Of a DNA stretch of 64,000 nucleotides, positions 34,887 to 44,940 are shown in pieces; positions within the stretch are counted from its first letter, which is position 1, and each line of letters opens with the position of its first letter. The stretch is from Pseudoips prasinana. Taxonomy: Eukaryota > Arthropoda > Insecta > Lepidoptera > Nolidae. Made by a program: the position numbers and the translations under genes. A model generated the notes under the pieces. It was not told the origin of the DNA. It worked only from the letters and a program-made list of their open reading frames with translations, and did no database searches. The stretch spans positions 15,149,934-15,213,933 of the forward strand of contig OX621252.1 of NCBI GenBank assembly GCA_951640165.1, given 5' to 3'.

Positions 34887-35368
34887 AGGGTACTTTTCCA
34901 CCAGAGATATGCTATGCAGCTATGCTGCGAGAATGTAAAAGATAAGCTACGAAACTATGCGGCTGTTTCCACTGATGTTAAGTTATGTAGCGGTGTAAGA
35001 TGTGCTATGAAGAAGCGCCGTCGCAAAGGAGCAGCGCGAGGAAGGTGCGCAGCTCGAGCTATGCGATGTATCGATAGTAGGGAAGCGGCGAGGGCGGTGC
35101 AGTGAAGGAAGAGGCACACACGCGTTCATTTCTACTGTAGGTACTCTTATCTGCACATAGTTACACCACTCGCGGCAACCCATACCAGGCATCTATAGCT
35201 CACATCCATAGCACACATCCATAGCACGCAGCCTTCCATATAAAAACATATCTTAGTTGAATCCTTTTCCACCAGTGCTGAGCTATGTGCACCAATGACT
35301 ATGATTGGTGGATATCAAGCACATCTATAGCAACGTAGCATAGCCCTTCTCTGGTGGAAAAGCAGCCT
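34887..35368. mobile_element. MITE-like element, 482 bp, TA target
   Basis: The left end AGGGTACTTTTCCACCAGAG and the inverted right end AGGCTGCTTTTCCACCAGAG match at 17 of 20 bases; TA flanks both. ATGCTATG and CATAGC-type words repeat inside, and a GC-rich middle has accidental open frames. Superfamily unknown. Confidence 0.7.
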
Positions 35369-35370
35369 TA

Positions 35371-36224
35371 GTGTTGATAAAATATACCCTTCTCTAATCT
35401 AAAGTTAATTTGATCTATTGTCACCGGCTTCTTTTACTATTAATTGGTTTGATTTCTATCACGGTGCATAAGGGCAATTAAGTCTTATTATACATGTTTC
35501 GGACGGCAAAATGGTATAACGAGACACACACAAAATCAATCATAACAAAATTGAACGTTTAGGTAAAAGCTTCTTTAAGCAAACGTACCTATGTATAATT
35601 TTATAAACAAAACTGCTTCTCGAGTTAAACTTGTATATAAATGTAGAGCTATATATAGAGGGTGCCATTAAATTGTTATTATCTCTTCATTACGGGACGA
35701 CGGCTCCAATGCCGCCCATCAACTTAAAGAGTATGGATGGTTGGATGCCACGGATATAGCGCGTACCAGAAACGACTAAGACACCTAAGTACCATAATAC
35801 AAAGGTTCACAGGGTCTTTTTTATGAGGCAGGGGAATGCCTACGCATGTCACCCGCAAAAAGTGTCTGTGGGTGGGTATGTCGGACTCGCACCGACTAAA
35901 CCTAACCTGCCGTGGACTTCACTTGGCGCCTGGTGGGGGGAGCCCCGGGCACGCAGGTATGCTGCTCCGGTGCCAGGTTCCCAGGACCTACATACCATTT
36001 TTTAGCTAAGATCATATCGATAAATTGAAATAAAATGTAATTTTATGTAAGAAATAAATATTTTAAAAAGAGGTTTCCTACTGAGTTTTCTAACTGTGTT
36101 TCTCAGTAGCTGCCACGTCATGCACTGCACGGCAGGGTAAAAAAAAATTACGATTCCACACAAATGTAATATTTTAACGGAATAAATGACTTGAGATTTA
36201 ACTGATACACTAAACATACTACTT
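35371..36224. other. Unassigned DNA
   Basis: A GC-richer stretch at about 35850-35990 has an open frame on the plus strand without recognisable domains. No repeat ends were seen. Confidence 0.35.
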
Positions 36225-36330
36225 GTCTTTTGCAAATACATACTTATAAAGATATAATATTCCATACAAGCTCTGCTTAGTTTGGGATCAGGTGGCCGTG
36301 TGTGAATAATGTCCCCGAACAGTATTATAT
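36225..36330 (+). mobile_element. SINE 3' tail fragment (family A)
   Basis: CAAGCTCTGCTTAGTTTGGG, ATCAGGTGGCCGTGTGTGA and AATGTCCC are the tail of the SINE complete at 51561-51812. Confidence 0.6.
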
Positions 36331-36349
36331 AATAGCAAGGTAAACGAGC

Positions 36350-36556
36350 AAGCGCGTTATCCGATGGTAAGTAATCACCACCGCCCATGGACACCTGCAA
36401 CACCAGAGAGGCAGCAAGTACGTTGTCAGCCTTTCAGAGAGTAATAGGCTCGCTCTTGTAATTTGCTATGTCATACCGTATCGGACATACCTCCGTACTC
36501 AATTGAGCCCACAGAGTGGTAGTGCGTGGTAAAAAGTTTCTTGTGAAACGCGCAGT
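36350..36556 (+). repeat. Widespread lepidopteran dispersed repeat fragment
   Basis: GGTAAGTAATCACCACCGCC, CATGGACACCTGCAACACCA and later GTGGTAGTGCGTGGTA; related pieces at 50164-50330 and 59262-59320. Probably derived from a LINE 3' region, but no frame is intact here. Confidence 0.5.
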
Positions 36557-36808
36557 ATAATAATATCTAGGAACAATGTCACACAGATCATCCTAGCCCC
36601 AAACTAAGCAAAGCTTGTACTATGGATACCAGGCGACGATATACATACTTATATAGATAGATTAAATACTTAAATACATAGAAAACATCCATGACTCAGA
36701 AACAAATATTTGTGCTCATCACACAAATATTTGCACTTACCGGGATTCGAACCCAGGACCACCAGCTTCGTAGGCAGGAGCACTACCAACTAGGCTACGG
36801 TGACCGTC
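36557..36808 (-). mobile_element. tRNA-derived SINE, family B (copy 1)
   Basis: The minus strand reads TAGCCTAGTTGGTAGTGCTC (box A-like) and CTGGGTTCGAATCCCGG (box B), then the ACAAATATTTG body, and a tail with CAAGCTTTGCTTAGTTTGGG. Near-identical to 38370-38615 and 61195-61441, which points to recent activity. The tail resembles that of family A. Confidence 0.8.
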
Positions 36809-37029
36809 CGACAGTGGTAGACGACCATTCATCCAGGTGATATGGATGGAATTTCCGCCTCCATAAGTTGTACGGTAATCACGCAACTGTCAATCTATCT
36901 TAACATGCGAATACGCTGACCGTTCGCACTATTGTAGATGGAGGGCGATTATACCTTATCTTCTTTTATCCATTTTTACTTACAATTTATAAATAAGTCA
37001 ATAAAAACAAAAATATATATTCTTAATAA

Positions 37030-37276
37030 CCGGTCCCCAAGTCAAATTGAACGCCAAGTAATCGAATAACTCGAACGCTCATAATATCAAATGGTTAATA
37101 AATGAAACATTCGCTACTAGAAAAGTAGGTAAGGCTTTATTAGAATTGCAACCATATATTGAGAAACAAATAGTGATGATGCGAAAGGAGATATTCGATT
37201 AAATGTTCAATTTATTAACCATTCGATGATCTTAGTTCGATTATTTAGACATTCGATTACTTGACGTTCGATTTGG
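37030..37276. mobile_element. Imperfect palindromic MITE
   Basis: CGCCAAGTAATCGAATAACT on the left and, inverted, CGTCAAGTAATCGAATGTCT on the right, followed on both arms by CGAA- and ATGGTTAATAAAT-type words. The arms are about 80 bp with mismatches; the exact ends are uncertain. Confidence 0.55.
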
Positions 37277-37304
37277 CATAGTACTGTGTACACCCCTTAA
37301 TAAC

Positions 37305-37409
37305 TTATAAAAATGGCTGCCTTATAAAAATTAATTCAATCGTCCATAACGCTTTCGGTTTGCGTTATGAACGATTGAATTAATTTTTATAAGGCAGCCA
37401 TTTTTATAA
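37305..37409. repeat. Near-perfect snapback palindrome, 48-bp arms
   Basis: Left arm 37305-37352 (TTATAAAAATGGCTGCC start) pairs with 37362-37409 with one mismatch across a 9-nt loop. No target duplication. Confidence 0.9.
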
Positions 37410-37811
37410 CTTTTCCGATTGACATGGCAATCTGTAGAAAAAAATTGCGTAGAAATTTTATATAACAATCTCGAGGTTGTATAACTTAACGTAGCCTATA
37501 ATTAAGTAGAAATGATGCCCAGTTAGTCGTGGCTCTTCGTGAACAATCGACTTTTGTGCTTACTTCCTTACTCCTAGCGGCTGCTCGGTAAAAAAGATGC
37601 CTCTTTATCTGAAAACAGGGACGAATTGTTCGTTTTACCTTATTATAATCCTCGGGGTTTCAATATTCTGTTTATATACTTAGCTGAGTGATTTTTCTAT
37701 TCAAGAACAGAATAGTTAATCAGTTCCTTTTAGAGGAACATTAATAGAGTTAGTGAGCACGTAACTTACCTTTCCCTGGTCGTGTCACTATTCGTCCTAT
37801 CAGACCATGAG

Positions 37812-37968
37812 AATCGTGCTTCGGAGGGCACATTAAGCTGTCGACCCCGGTTGTGGTAATTAGGAAACAGTCGTTAAACCATCTCAGAAGATGGTTTAAC
37901 GACTGTTTGCCGTATGGGCAACAACTCTGACACTAGGGTAACCACTGCCCATATGGTAAGTAAGTATG
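37812..37968 (+). mobile_element. 5S-derived SINE, body and tail, with snapback rearrangement
   Basis: GTGCTTCGGAGGGCACATTA through CGGTTGTGGT matches the SINE body, and CATATGGTAAGTAAGTA its tail. The 5S head is missing. The middle has been replaced by a perfect inverted duplication (37865-37908). Confidence 0.7.
37865..37908. repeat. Perfect snapback palindrome inside a SINE, 20-bp arms
   Basis: AAACAGTCGTTAAACCATCT is mirrored exactly across a 4-nt loop (caga). The left arm is ordinary SINE sequence; the right arm is its inverted copy. Confidence 0.9.
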
Positions 37969-37984
37969 AGAGTCATGGAATAGG

Positions 37985-38080
37985 AAGTCCCCTGTGTTTG
38001 CACACATACTATAATATGTTCCGTGCACTATAATATGTCCCGGCTAGTATCCATTGAGACGTTTTTTGCCATTTGGCTAC
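37985..38080 (-). repeat. Dispersed repeat fragment (GGCCACGG family)
   Basis: The complement contains GGGACATATTATAGTGCAC and a CAATGGATACTAGCC-like word, as at 105-195. Confidence 0.4.
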
Positions 38081-38157
38081 GGAACACTAATAATTTATAT
38101 ATATAGTTTAACATGTAATATACAATGGAGGTCAAACCATCAGGTAGGCCGTTATGG

Positions 38158-38330
38158 TAAAAAAACTTTATTCACACACGGTCATCTGATTCCAAACTAA
38201 GCAGAGCATGTACTATGGGAACCAGATAACAGATATACTTGATATACTACTTTTCATTTGTAAATACAAACTTATATAGATAATTACACCCAGACTTTGA
38301 ACAAACAGACATGTTCACACACAATCACAA
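38158..38330 (-). mobile_element. SINE, family A, partial
   Basis: CACACGGTCATCTGATTCC, then CCAGATAACAGATATACTTG and ACCCAGACTTTGAACAAAC, form the 3' two thirds of the SINE; the tRNA-like head is missing. Confidence 0.6.
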
Positions 38331-38369
38331 TTATTTTGGTTTGTGTTATTACACACATTATAGATAATA

Positions 38370-38615
38370 ATAATAATATCTGGGGACAATGACACGCAGA
38401 TCATCCTAGCCCCAAACTAAGCAAAGCTTGTACTATGGGTACCAGGCGACGATATACATACTTATATAGATAGATAAATACTTATATACATAGAAAACAT
38501 CCATGACTCAGAAACAAATACTCGTGCTCATCACACAAATATTTGCACTTACTGGGGTTCGAACCCAGGACCACCAGCTTCGCAGGCAGGAGCACTACCA
38601 ACTGGGCTACGGTGA
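38370..38615 (-). mobile_element. tRNA-derived SINE, family B (copy 2)
   Basis: Same structure as 36557-36808 with box B CTGGGTTCGAACCCCAG. Very few differences from copies 1 and 3. Confidence 0.8.
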
Positions 38616-38946
38616 TTATTACACCCATAATTTATCTATTACTATTACTATAGATATACGTATTTAGAAATATATAAATATGTTTATAAGTTGTGTGGAT
38701 GCCAAAATACATGCTCTGTCTGTCGCATGTCGTCTCAAGTTTGGGATCAGATGGCAGGGTATTAGTTTTCCTAGATGTTTATTATTATTAATATTTTCGG
38801 GAGCTCAAGCCGTTGAAACCGACTCCGCAAGCTTCTATTGTCTGGCGACGCAGTGAAAGCCTCCGAGGCTATCTGTAAACGTCATGATAAATCTCGAAAA
38901 GGTAAGTGAAGGTGTAATCCACAAGAGTTGAGGCATGTAGATATAA

Positions 38947-39267
38947 TCCTACTAATTTATAAACGCGAAAGTTTGTAAGTACGGATGGATGTTTGTTACT
39001 CTTTCACGTAAAAACTACGGAATGGATTTTAATGAAACTTCACAACAATATAGCTTATACATCAGAATTACACATAGGCTACAATTTATAAAGATATTGT
39101 GTGAATTATTCAAAATATGACGCTAAGTGTCAAGTAAGTAGGAAAAAATCTACCGTCTGCGAGCTATACCGGCGTGAAAGTTGTGAGTATAGATGTATGG
39201 ATGTATGTTTGTTACTCTTTTACACCAAAACTACTTTAGTGCGGGTGAAACCGCGGGGCATTGCCAG
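38947..39267 (+). mobile_element. Degenerate Helitron
   Basis: Starts TCCTACTAATTTATAAACGC after A; ends near GCGGGTGAAACCGC, GGGGCATTGCCAG and T. It has internal changes and a second partial copy of the TGTTTGTTACTCTTT word (38992 and 39207), suggesting a duplication. Confidence 0.65.
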
Positions 39268-39485
39268 TATCTTATACTAAGTACATATAGTTACAATCTC
39301 GTTATTCCCAGAGATGGAAGCAGCCAGCCGTCGGGAGACACAACTAATGAACAAATAATGGGGGAGGATTTTTGCGAAAACTGACGTGGCTTACACTGAA
39401 TCCAATTTGTCATCAGCTATGAAACGTTGTTACATGATAGCTGTAATACTAACGGTAATATGCTCCCACATATCAACGATAAGTA

Positions 39486-39620
39486 CAGACGCCAGCACAT
39501 CAAGCTACCCCAATCTATCAAATTTCCGCAATTGAAAGTGAACCTTATGCTTATATGATAAAGTTTAAAATCTATAAAAGAAATTTGACAGATTAGGATA
39601 ACTGGATGTGCTGGCGTCTG
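39486..39620 (-). mobile_element. 135-bp palindromic MITE, TA target (copy 3)
   Basis: CAGACGCCAGCACATC to GATGTGCTGGCGTCTG, exactly 135 bp, TA on both sides. The asymmetric centre is inverted relative to copy 1. Confidence 0.85.
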
Positions 39621-39667
39621 TACTGGACTGATCGAGCTCGCAATGACTCATGAAAATATTTTTTCCT

Positions 39668-39866
39668 AAACTTACTTATCGTACAGTTACAGAGTTGTTG
39701 AAGCCATCCAGTAGGACTCTAATATGGCTTAACGACTGTTGCCTAATGGTTACAACCGGTACCGACAGCATATCGTGCCCTCCGTATGAACTGACCGCGA
39801 GCGTAGTTACTTAACCTCGCCAATCACTCACGGACCCGTGAGATCATCTGGCTATGAGCGCCCTTT
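39668..39866 (-). mobile_element. 5S-derived SINE with internal deletion
   Basis: The minus strand has the 5S-like head (GATTGGCGAGGTTAAGTAAC), then a shortened junction missing the GATGGGTGACC region, then the body CGGTACCGGTTGTAACCATT and the tail. Confidence 0.7.
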
Positions 39867-39974
39867 TCTTAAAGACGAGATCTTACGACTTAACCAGGGT
39901 ACTAAAATTACTAGCTACTAATATTTCGTTACTACTAATAAATATTCGTTAGTCAACAGAATGTGAAATGAAAT

Positions 39975-40160
39975 AATGAAATTTATTTATTCAGCACTTG
40001 GGTATTTACATACACTTGTACTTGTCAAGCTCACAATATATAAAAATAAACACAGTTTAAAAACAGTAATTAAAGCAACAAAATATTTTGAATTAGTCCG
40101 TCCGCGCGGTCTGTTTCGTCACATATATCTTTAATATCCTTAAATAAATAAATAAAATAA
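39975..40160 (-). mobile_element. LINE 3' UTR fragment
   Basis: Same 3'-end sequence as 25545-25705. The large LINE lies immediately to its right, so one LINE seems to have inserted beside the 3' end of another. Confidence 0.5.
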
Positions 40161-40518
40161 TTATATAATAATAATAATTTATTATCAAAAAGCCAAGTAC
40201 AAATTTTCCATCTCATCTACACATAAATGCACAAATATATACAATGATGCTTAAATAAAGAGATAGAGTGAACGTCAGTGTCTATGATAGTATTAACTGT
40301 GTTACAGACACTGGCGCCTTCCTCTTACAATTTATGTGATAAAAATAGTCCTAGTATTGATGAGTTGCTGCTTTATACCAAATTTTAGACGTTGCAGTTT
40401 TAATAATATTTAGTAAATAAAACTTATGATTAAGACATCTTAAATATCGTACAACTACAATATACATAGATAATAGTGTGTTTGAGGTGTGTGTAAGTTT
40501 ATTTGAGTCTATTTGTGT

Positions 40519-40560
40519 TCGTGTGTGTGTGTGTGGTATTGCGTGTGTGTGGGATTGCGT
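40519..40560. repeat. (GT)n-rich tract in the LINE 3' UTR
   Basis: Interrupted GTGTGT runs with ATTGCG spacers. Confidence 0.7.
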
Positions 40561-40625
40561 ATGTGTTTATGTAAATTTTGTTGAGTATGTATATCACCGG
40601 GCTGAAGTTCTATTTTACATAGGAA

Positions 40626-43550
40626 TTATGAAGGTTTTTTTGAAAATAATTGCTCAGTCTCCTCGTAGGTTAACTTCTGTAAGTAATCATTGACCACAAG
40701 TTTACATTTCACTTTAGGCAAAGGATATATATTGCATAATCTGTTTATAGTGTTGTATAGACGAGCGCTAACAGTTGGGTAACTTCGGCTGCCTAAATCT
40801 GTTTTGGCAGCTATAGTTGTGCATACAAGATATTTACGCCGTTTATGCTCATTTAGCTTAGGGTCGTAGGTTAAAGATGACTGCACTCGCAAGATGATCT
40901 TAAGCGCACAGAGTTGTCGGACAGTGAGGGCAGATACGTCTTGGAATAATTGGGTTGTTGGATAGCGATAGGGTTTGTAAAGCATGACCTTCAAAACCGC
41001 TCTTTGCGCCCTCTCCAGTCGTAACAAGTAGGTCTTAAATGTACTACCCCATACAGAAATGCAATAGGCAAATAATGACTGAACTAAAGCATAATAAATG
41101 GTTTTCAATAGAGTGCCATCAACTACTCGTCTTAATTTCCTCATGGGTAACATTAATTTGCGAACTCGTGACACTGTCGCATCGATATGCTTCCGCCAAC
41201 CCAGTGTGTTGTCAATATAAACACCCAGGTATTTAACAAATGAACTTCTTTGTAAAGATGGACATTTGCAAGATGTGCTTATTGACAGGCAGCTATGGAT
41301 CTTAATATCGGGCAGATTAGGTTGTGCGACAGTATTAGCTGAGAAAGGGACATAGTGAGTTTTGGACACGTTTATTGAAAGCAGATTAGATGAAAACCAG
41401 TCCATGACTATCCCTAGGGCATGTTCCGCTGCACGATGGGCAGACTCCCATATTTTAGCACTTATGACAAGCGCAGTGTCATCTGCGTAAACGAAGATCT
41501 TGCAATTAGGTATTATGAGTTGGCAGAATCTATTTATATATAAAAGAAACAGGGTCGGACCGAGTACACTTCCCTGAGGCACGCCATGAGTTAGGTTCAC
41601 TTCATCACTGATGTAATTATTTACCTTAACTCGTTGGCTTCTGTTTGTGAGATAATCACGAAATAAATTCAGACTAATATCTCTAATACCCAAACTTTCC
41701 AAGCTGCGAATTAGGCTGGGGGTAGAGACCGTGTCGAAAGCTTTGGCTATGTCTAGGAATATGCCTATGGTTTTCGTCCGTGAATCAAGATTTCCAGCTA
41801 TTTGGTTCGTCAGCTCAAGAACTGCATCTTCTGTTGAGGTACCTCTTCTGAAACCGTATTGGTTTGAAGCAATGATGCTATTACGTTCAAGATAGCCTAG
41901 CAATCTTTTATTTATGATCTTCTCCATAATTTTGGACAATACCGTGAGCACAGAAATTGGTCTATAGTTTTCGACACGATCTCCATCCCCGCCCTTAAAC
42001 ACCGGTGTGACTAATGCCTTCTTAAAAGTATCAGGGAAGGTGCCTTTTTTTATACATAAGTTACAGACATGGGTGATTGCTGGAACAAGAACATGCTTGG
42101 CTGCTTTGATGATAGAAGCTGGAATTCCGTCATGGCCAACGGCGCAGTCATATTTAAGTGTTGTGATTATGCTTTCTATTTCTAAGCAATCAGTTTCAAG
42201 AAATACTAATGAATTACCTAACGGATTAATCAAACAGTTAAATTCAAAATTTGATTGTCCAAAATTCTGTCTTTGCGTAATTTGCTGAGCAAGGTCAGGT
42301 CCAACGGTTGCAAAAAACTCATTAATAAAATTTACAGACGAATTTGGATCGTTGCAGATGTTTAGGAGTTCGTCTGATTTGTTTACACGTGAAGTGTTTT
42401 TGTAACTAATTTCCCTTATTACATCCCATGTTGCTTTAGGATTACCATTGGCCCTGAGAAGCATACTTTTGTCAAAATCGCATTTAATTATCTTTAATAA
42501 ATTATTACAAAAATTTCGATATCTGGTATATATTAGTCTAGTAGTAGGGTTATTGGGATTTTGTTTTGTCTTTCTGTGTAGCCGATCACGATTTCGTATA
42601 CACCTCAGTAAGCCAGGGGTCACCCATGGTTTAATAATACGTTTCCTATGCGACACTTTTCTTTCAGAGCTGTTCTGGTTAATTGTTCTTGAAATTATAG
42701 CAATAAGTAGTTCCACGCTTTGATTAGGACTGGTGCAAGTTAAAACATCGGAAAAATCTGTATTTTCTAAACAACTAATGACAGAAGGAATGTTTATATA
42801 TCGAGTCACACTTCTAGATTTAATAGCGTGTAGCAGGTTGCGTTCAATGCTGAATAGAATGGGGGCGTGATCAGTAATAGAAGATTCCAGAACCAGCGTT
42901 GTGGAGTATTTGTCAGTTCTAAGAATGACATGATCCAGGCAGTTGTCTACCCGAGTAGGAAGTACATGAGCAGGCAGGAGCCCATGGAAAGCCAATGCAT
43001 TTAGGTAGTCCTCTGAGTTTGTGTCAGTATTACCGGGTCGAATATTTATGTTTAGGTCTCCCATTACTATTACCGTCGGTAGTGATGATAGGGACTCTAG
43101 AATATTATTTACGGAGTTAAGGAAATTGTCTATATTTCTGACTGAAGGTGTGCGATAAATTGCTACAATGGCTGTATCTACACTCAGCTTCACAATGAGA
43201 CAGTTAGCATCTATGATTACCGGCTGAATTGTCCTATAGCTTAATGCCGTACTTATGTAGACAACCACACCATCGTTCTGGTTATTGAATGAAGATCCAA
43301 CTGACATGAATCCACTTAAGAAGGGTATATCTGTAACTTTACTTAACCAACACTCTGAAAGAATAATAATATCACACACTATATCCATGGACTGTAACAA
43401 GACTACGAGACCGTCAAAGTTGCGATTTAAGCTCCGTATGTTGACATGTAATATGTTTAAAGTTGGTTTGGAAGTCTGTAGATGCTTAAGACATTGGTTA
43501 GGTAAACTCACATATGAACGACAGATATCAAGTGATTCAACCGAATCCAT
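40626..43550 (-). CDS. LINE ORF2: AP endonuclease and reverse transcriptase
   Basis: 974 codons from ATG (43550) to the stop at 40626. The N-terminal endonuclease nicks target DNA: NIRSLN (N37), LSECWL (E66), VMGDLNI (D165, N167), LDHVILR (about 205-211) and ITDHAP (D227, H228). The central reverse transcriptase copies the element RNA at the nick: NYRPISVL (about 528-535), FLDIAKAFD (D600), GVPQGSVLGPTLFLLYIN (656-673) and YADD (688-691, catalytic D690 and D691). The C-terminal part contains a thumb-like region and ends LTYEETEQLFSKKPS. All catalytic residues I can check are present, so the enzyme may be active. Its ATG overlaps the end of the upstream open frame by 14 nt, so it may be translated by reinitiation. 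Confidence 0.92.
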   Translation of the reverse strand: MDSVESLDICRSYVSLPNQCLKHLQTSKPTLNILHVNIRSLNRNFDGLVVLLQSMDIVCDIIILSECWLSKVTDIPFLSGFMSVGSSFNNQNDGVVVYISTALSYRTIQPVIIDANCLIVKLSVDTAIVAIYRTPSVRNIDNFLNSVNNILESLSSLPTVIVMGDLNINIRPGNTDTNSEDYLNALAFHGLLPAHVLPTRVDNCLDHVILRTDKYSTTLVLESSITDHAPILFSIERNLLHAIKSRSVTRYINIPSVISCLENTDFSDVLTCTSPNQSVELLIAIISRTINQNSSERKVSHRKRIIKPWVTPGLLRCIRNRDRLHRKTKQNPNNPTTRLIYTRYRNFCNNLLKIIKCDFDKSMLLRANGNPKATWDVIREISYKNTSRVNKSDELLNICNDPNSSVNFINEFFATVGPDLAQQITQRQNFGQSNFEFNCLINPLGNSLVFLETDCLEIESIITTLKYDCAVGHDGIPASIIKAAKHVLVPAITHVCNLCIKKGTFPDTFKKALVTPVFKGGDGDRVENYRPISVLTVLSKIMEKIINKRLLGYLERNSIIASNQYGFRRGTSTEDAVLELTNQIAGNLDSRTKTIGIFLDIAKAFDTVSTPSLIRSLESLGIRDISLNLFRDYLTNRSQRVKVNNYISDEVNLTHGVPQGSVLGPTLFLLYINRFCQLIIPNCKIFVYADDTALVISAKIWESAHRAAEHALGIVMDWFSSNLLSINVSKTHYVPFSANTVAQPNLPDIKIHSCLSISTSCKCPSLQRSSFVKYLGVYIDNTLGWRKHIDATVSRVRKLMLPMRKLRRVVDGTLLKTIYYALVQSLFAYCISVWGSTFKTYLLRLERAQRAVLKVMLYKPYRYPTTQLFQDVSALTVRQLCALKIILRVQSSLTYDPKLNEHKRRKYLVCTTIAAKTDLGSRSYPTVSARLYNTINRLCNIYPLPKVKCKLVVNDYLQKLTYEETEQLFSKKPS

Positions 43551-44049
43551 AAATTGGTTTAAGTTGCCACGATCGAATTTGCTTTGTAATTAAAAATGAC
43601 CGATGTAAATTAATACGACAAGGCATCATTGAATTACACATTAGATATAGGTTAATATAGTAGTAGGGATTGAATGTTATTTTAGTGTTTATGTTAGGGT
43701 ACCCGTACTTGTGTGTGTTATTGTGCTTAGATCGAATGGGTGGGTTTTGCAACTGTAATTGTGGTAGTGAGTTGTAATTACTGCCATTAGTTGCATTTAA
43801 ATACATAAATTTAAGTTTTGTCCTATATATTACAATTTGAACAAGGGTGATTAAAAGCATAATAATAATATCTATGTAAACATATTCAAAATATAGGCAA
43901 AAAGGAATAATAGCTAAAGTTATAACTAGATTATTAAGATATGCATTTGCAGTATAAATACTTATAAGACTACACATAAAAAGTAGGCAACACAATGCTA
44001 TCAAGCAATGTATCAGCAAATTCAGCTGCCATTTGTAAAAGCAAGCTAG
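43537..44049 (-). other. Open frame after the ORF1 stop: candidate readthrough extension
   Basis: ORF1 ends AAG AAG TGA CTA GCT. TGA CTAG is a well-known leaky-stop context, and the same frame is then open for 170 codons to a TGA at 43537. There is no ATG at the start of this extension. The first half has three hydrophobic stretches (around LIHCLIALCCLLFMCSLISI, LVITLAIIPFCLYF and IIIMLLITLVQIVIY); the second half is polar, rich in N, Y and P. The frame ends inside the first codons of ORF2 (overlap 14 nt). It is either a C-terminal extension of ORF1p made by readthrough or a chance open frame; conservation in other copies would decide. Confidence 0.45.
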
Positions 44050-44940
44050 TCACTTCTTGACAAGAACCCTAAGGCTTGACTCAGACTCAATCCGCGTTTG
44101 AGGCGCACCTTCGGTTTTACGGAGGTATATAGCACCTCGTGAAGTCCAGCAGTAGGCATAACTATTTTCTCGAGCAAACTGCCGAGTAGCGTGGAACAGT
44201 TTTTGAGCGTTGGGAGTTAAGGCTTCAGATATGTACACTGGTTTGGCAGGCCCAGGAATGTTTAGATGCGTAGTGTTTAATTTATCTCGCTGGTTTTTAT
44301 TAAATTTTTTGACCGCTTGTAACAATTTTTCTTTTTTCATGACACTGTTGAGTTCGATTAAGATAGGTTTACTCCCTTCTCTGTGGGTCGGGATTCGATA
44401 GATATCTCTTATATCACCGTCCTGTATATCGATGTCGACAACTTTAGACAAGCCTTGCACAATTCTACTAACATCTTCCTTAGATTCATATTTTTGGTTC
44501 TCTTGTAAGTTGATGGGCACATTTCGTATCTCTAAACTTGCAGACCTATTTTTACGTTCAAGAGTTTCAATCTTCTCTTCTAACTTCTGTATAGTTTTTT
44601 TGTCTTCTGTTCTTTGTTCCTTTAGGCTTTGAAGCGTAGTTAGGATTGTGTCATATTTTTCCGACATAAACTTCACACTTTTCTGAAGCGCATCATTGCT
44701 CTGCTTCATTTCAAGGAAGTTTTGATCAACCTTCGTTGTCAATGACGAGATCAGACTTTTAAGATCCTTTATGTCTTCGTCGTCACGTCTACGCTTACGA
44801 ATACTGACATTGTCACGGCCGCTTCTTTCTGATGCTGTATCAGACTCACAAGTCACTGGTGCATGTATAGTTGCCGTAGAGTGCATAGATCCGGGCGCAG
44901 AAGCGACCGGGGCTGGCGGTGGAGAACGTCGAAGAGGCAT
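44050..44940 (-). CDS. LINE ORF1 protein with Baculo_FP-like domain
   Basis: 296 codons from ATG (44940) to TGA (44050). A Ser/Pro-rich N-terminus (1-45) is followed by a basic patch RKRRR (48-52), a long heptad-rich coiled coil (about 55-132, ending LEEKIETLERKNR) and a C-terminal half (135-285) with SLEIRNVP, IRDIYRIP, KPILIEL, PVYISEALTPNAQKLF and YCWTSRGAIYLRK. The last blocks resemble the Baculo_FP family, which I recall in ORF1 proteins of insect LINEs. The expected role is trimerisation and RNA binding/chaperoning in the retrotransposition particle. No CCHC knuckles are visible. The stop lies in TGA CTAG. Confidence 0.85.
   Translation of the reverse strand: MPLRRSPPPAPVASAPGSMHSTATIHAPVTCESDTASERSGRDNVSIRKRRRDDEDIKDLKSLISSLTTKVDQNFLEMKQSNDALQKSVKFMSEKYDTILTTLQSLKEQRTEDKKTIQKLEEKIETLERKNRSASLEIRNVPINLQENQKYESKEDVSRIVQGLSKVVDIDIQDGDIRDIYRIPTHREGSKPILIELNSVMKKEKLLQAVKKFNKNQRDKLNTTHLNIPGPAKPVYISEALTPNAQKLFHATRQFARENSYAYCWTSRGAIYLRKTEGAPQTRIESESSLRVLVKK

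Noticed and set aside
36002..36403. Minus-strand open frame of 133 codons
   Set aside because: It runs across a SINE tail and a dispersed repeat, so it is a chance frame.
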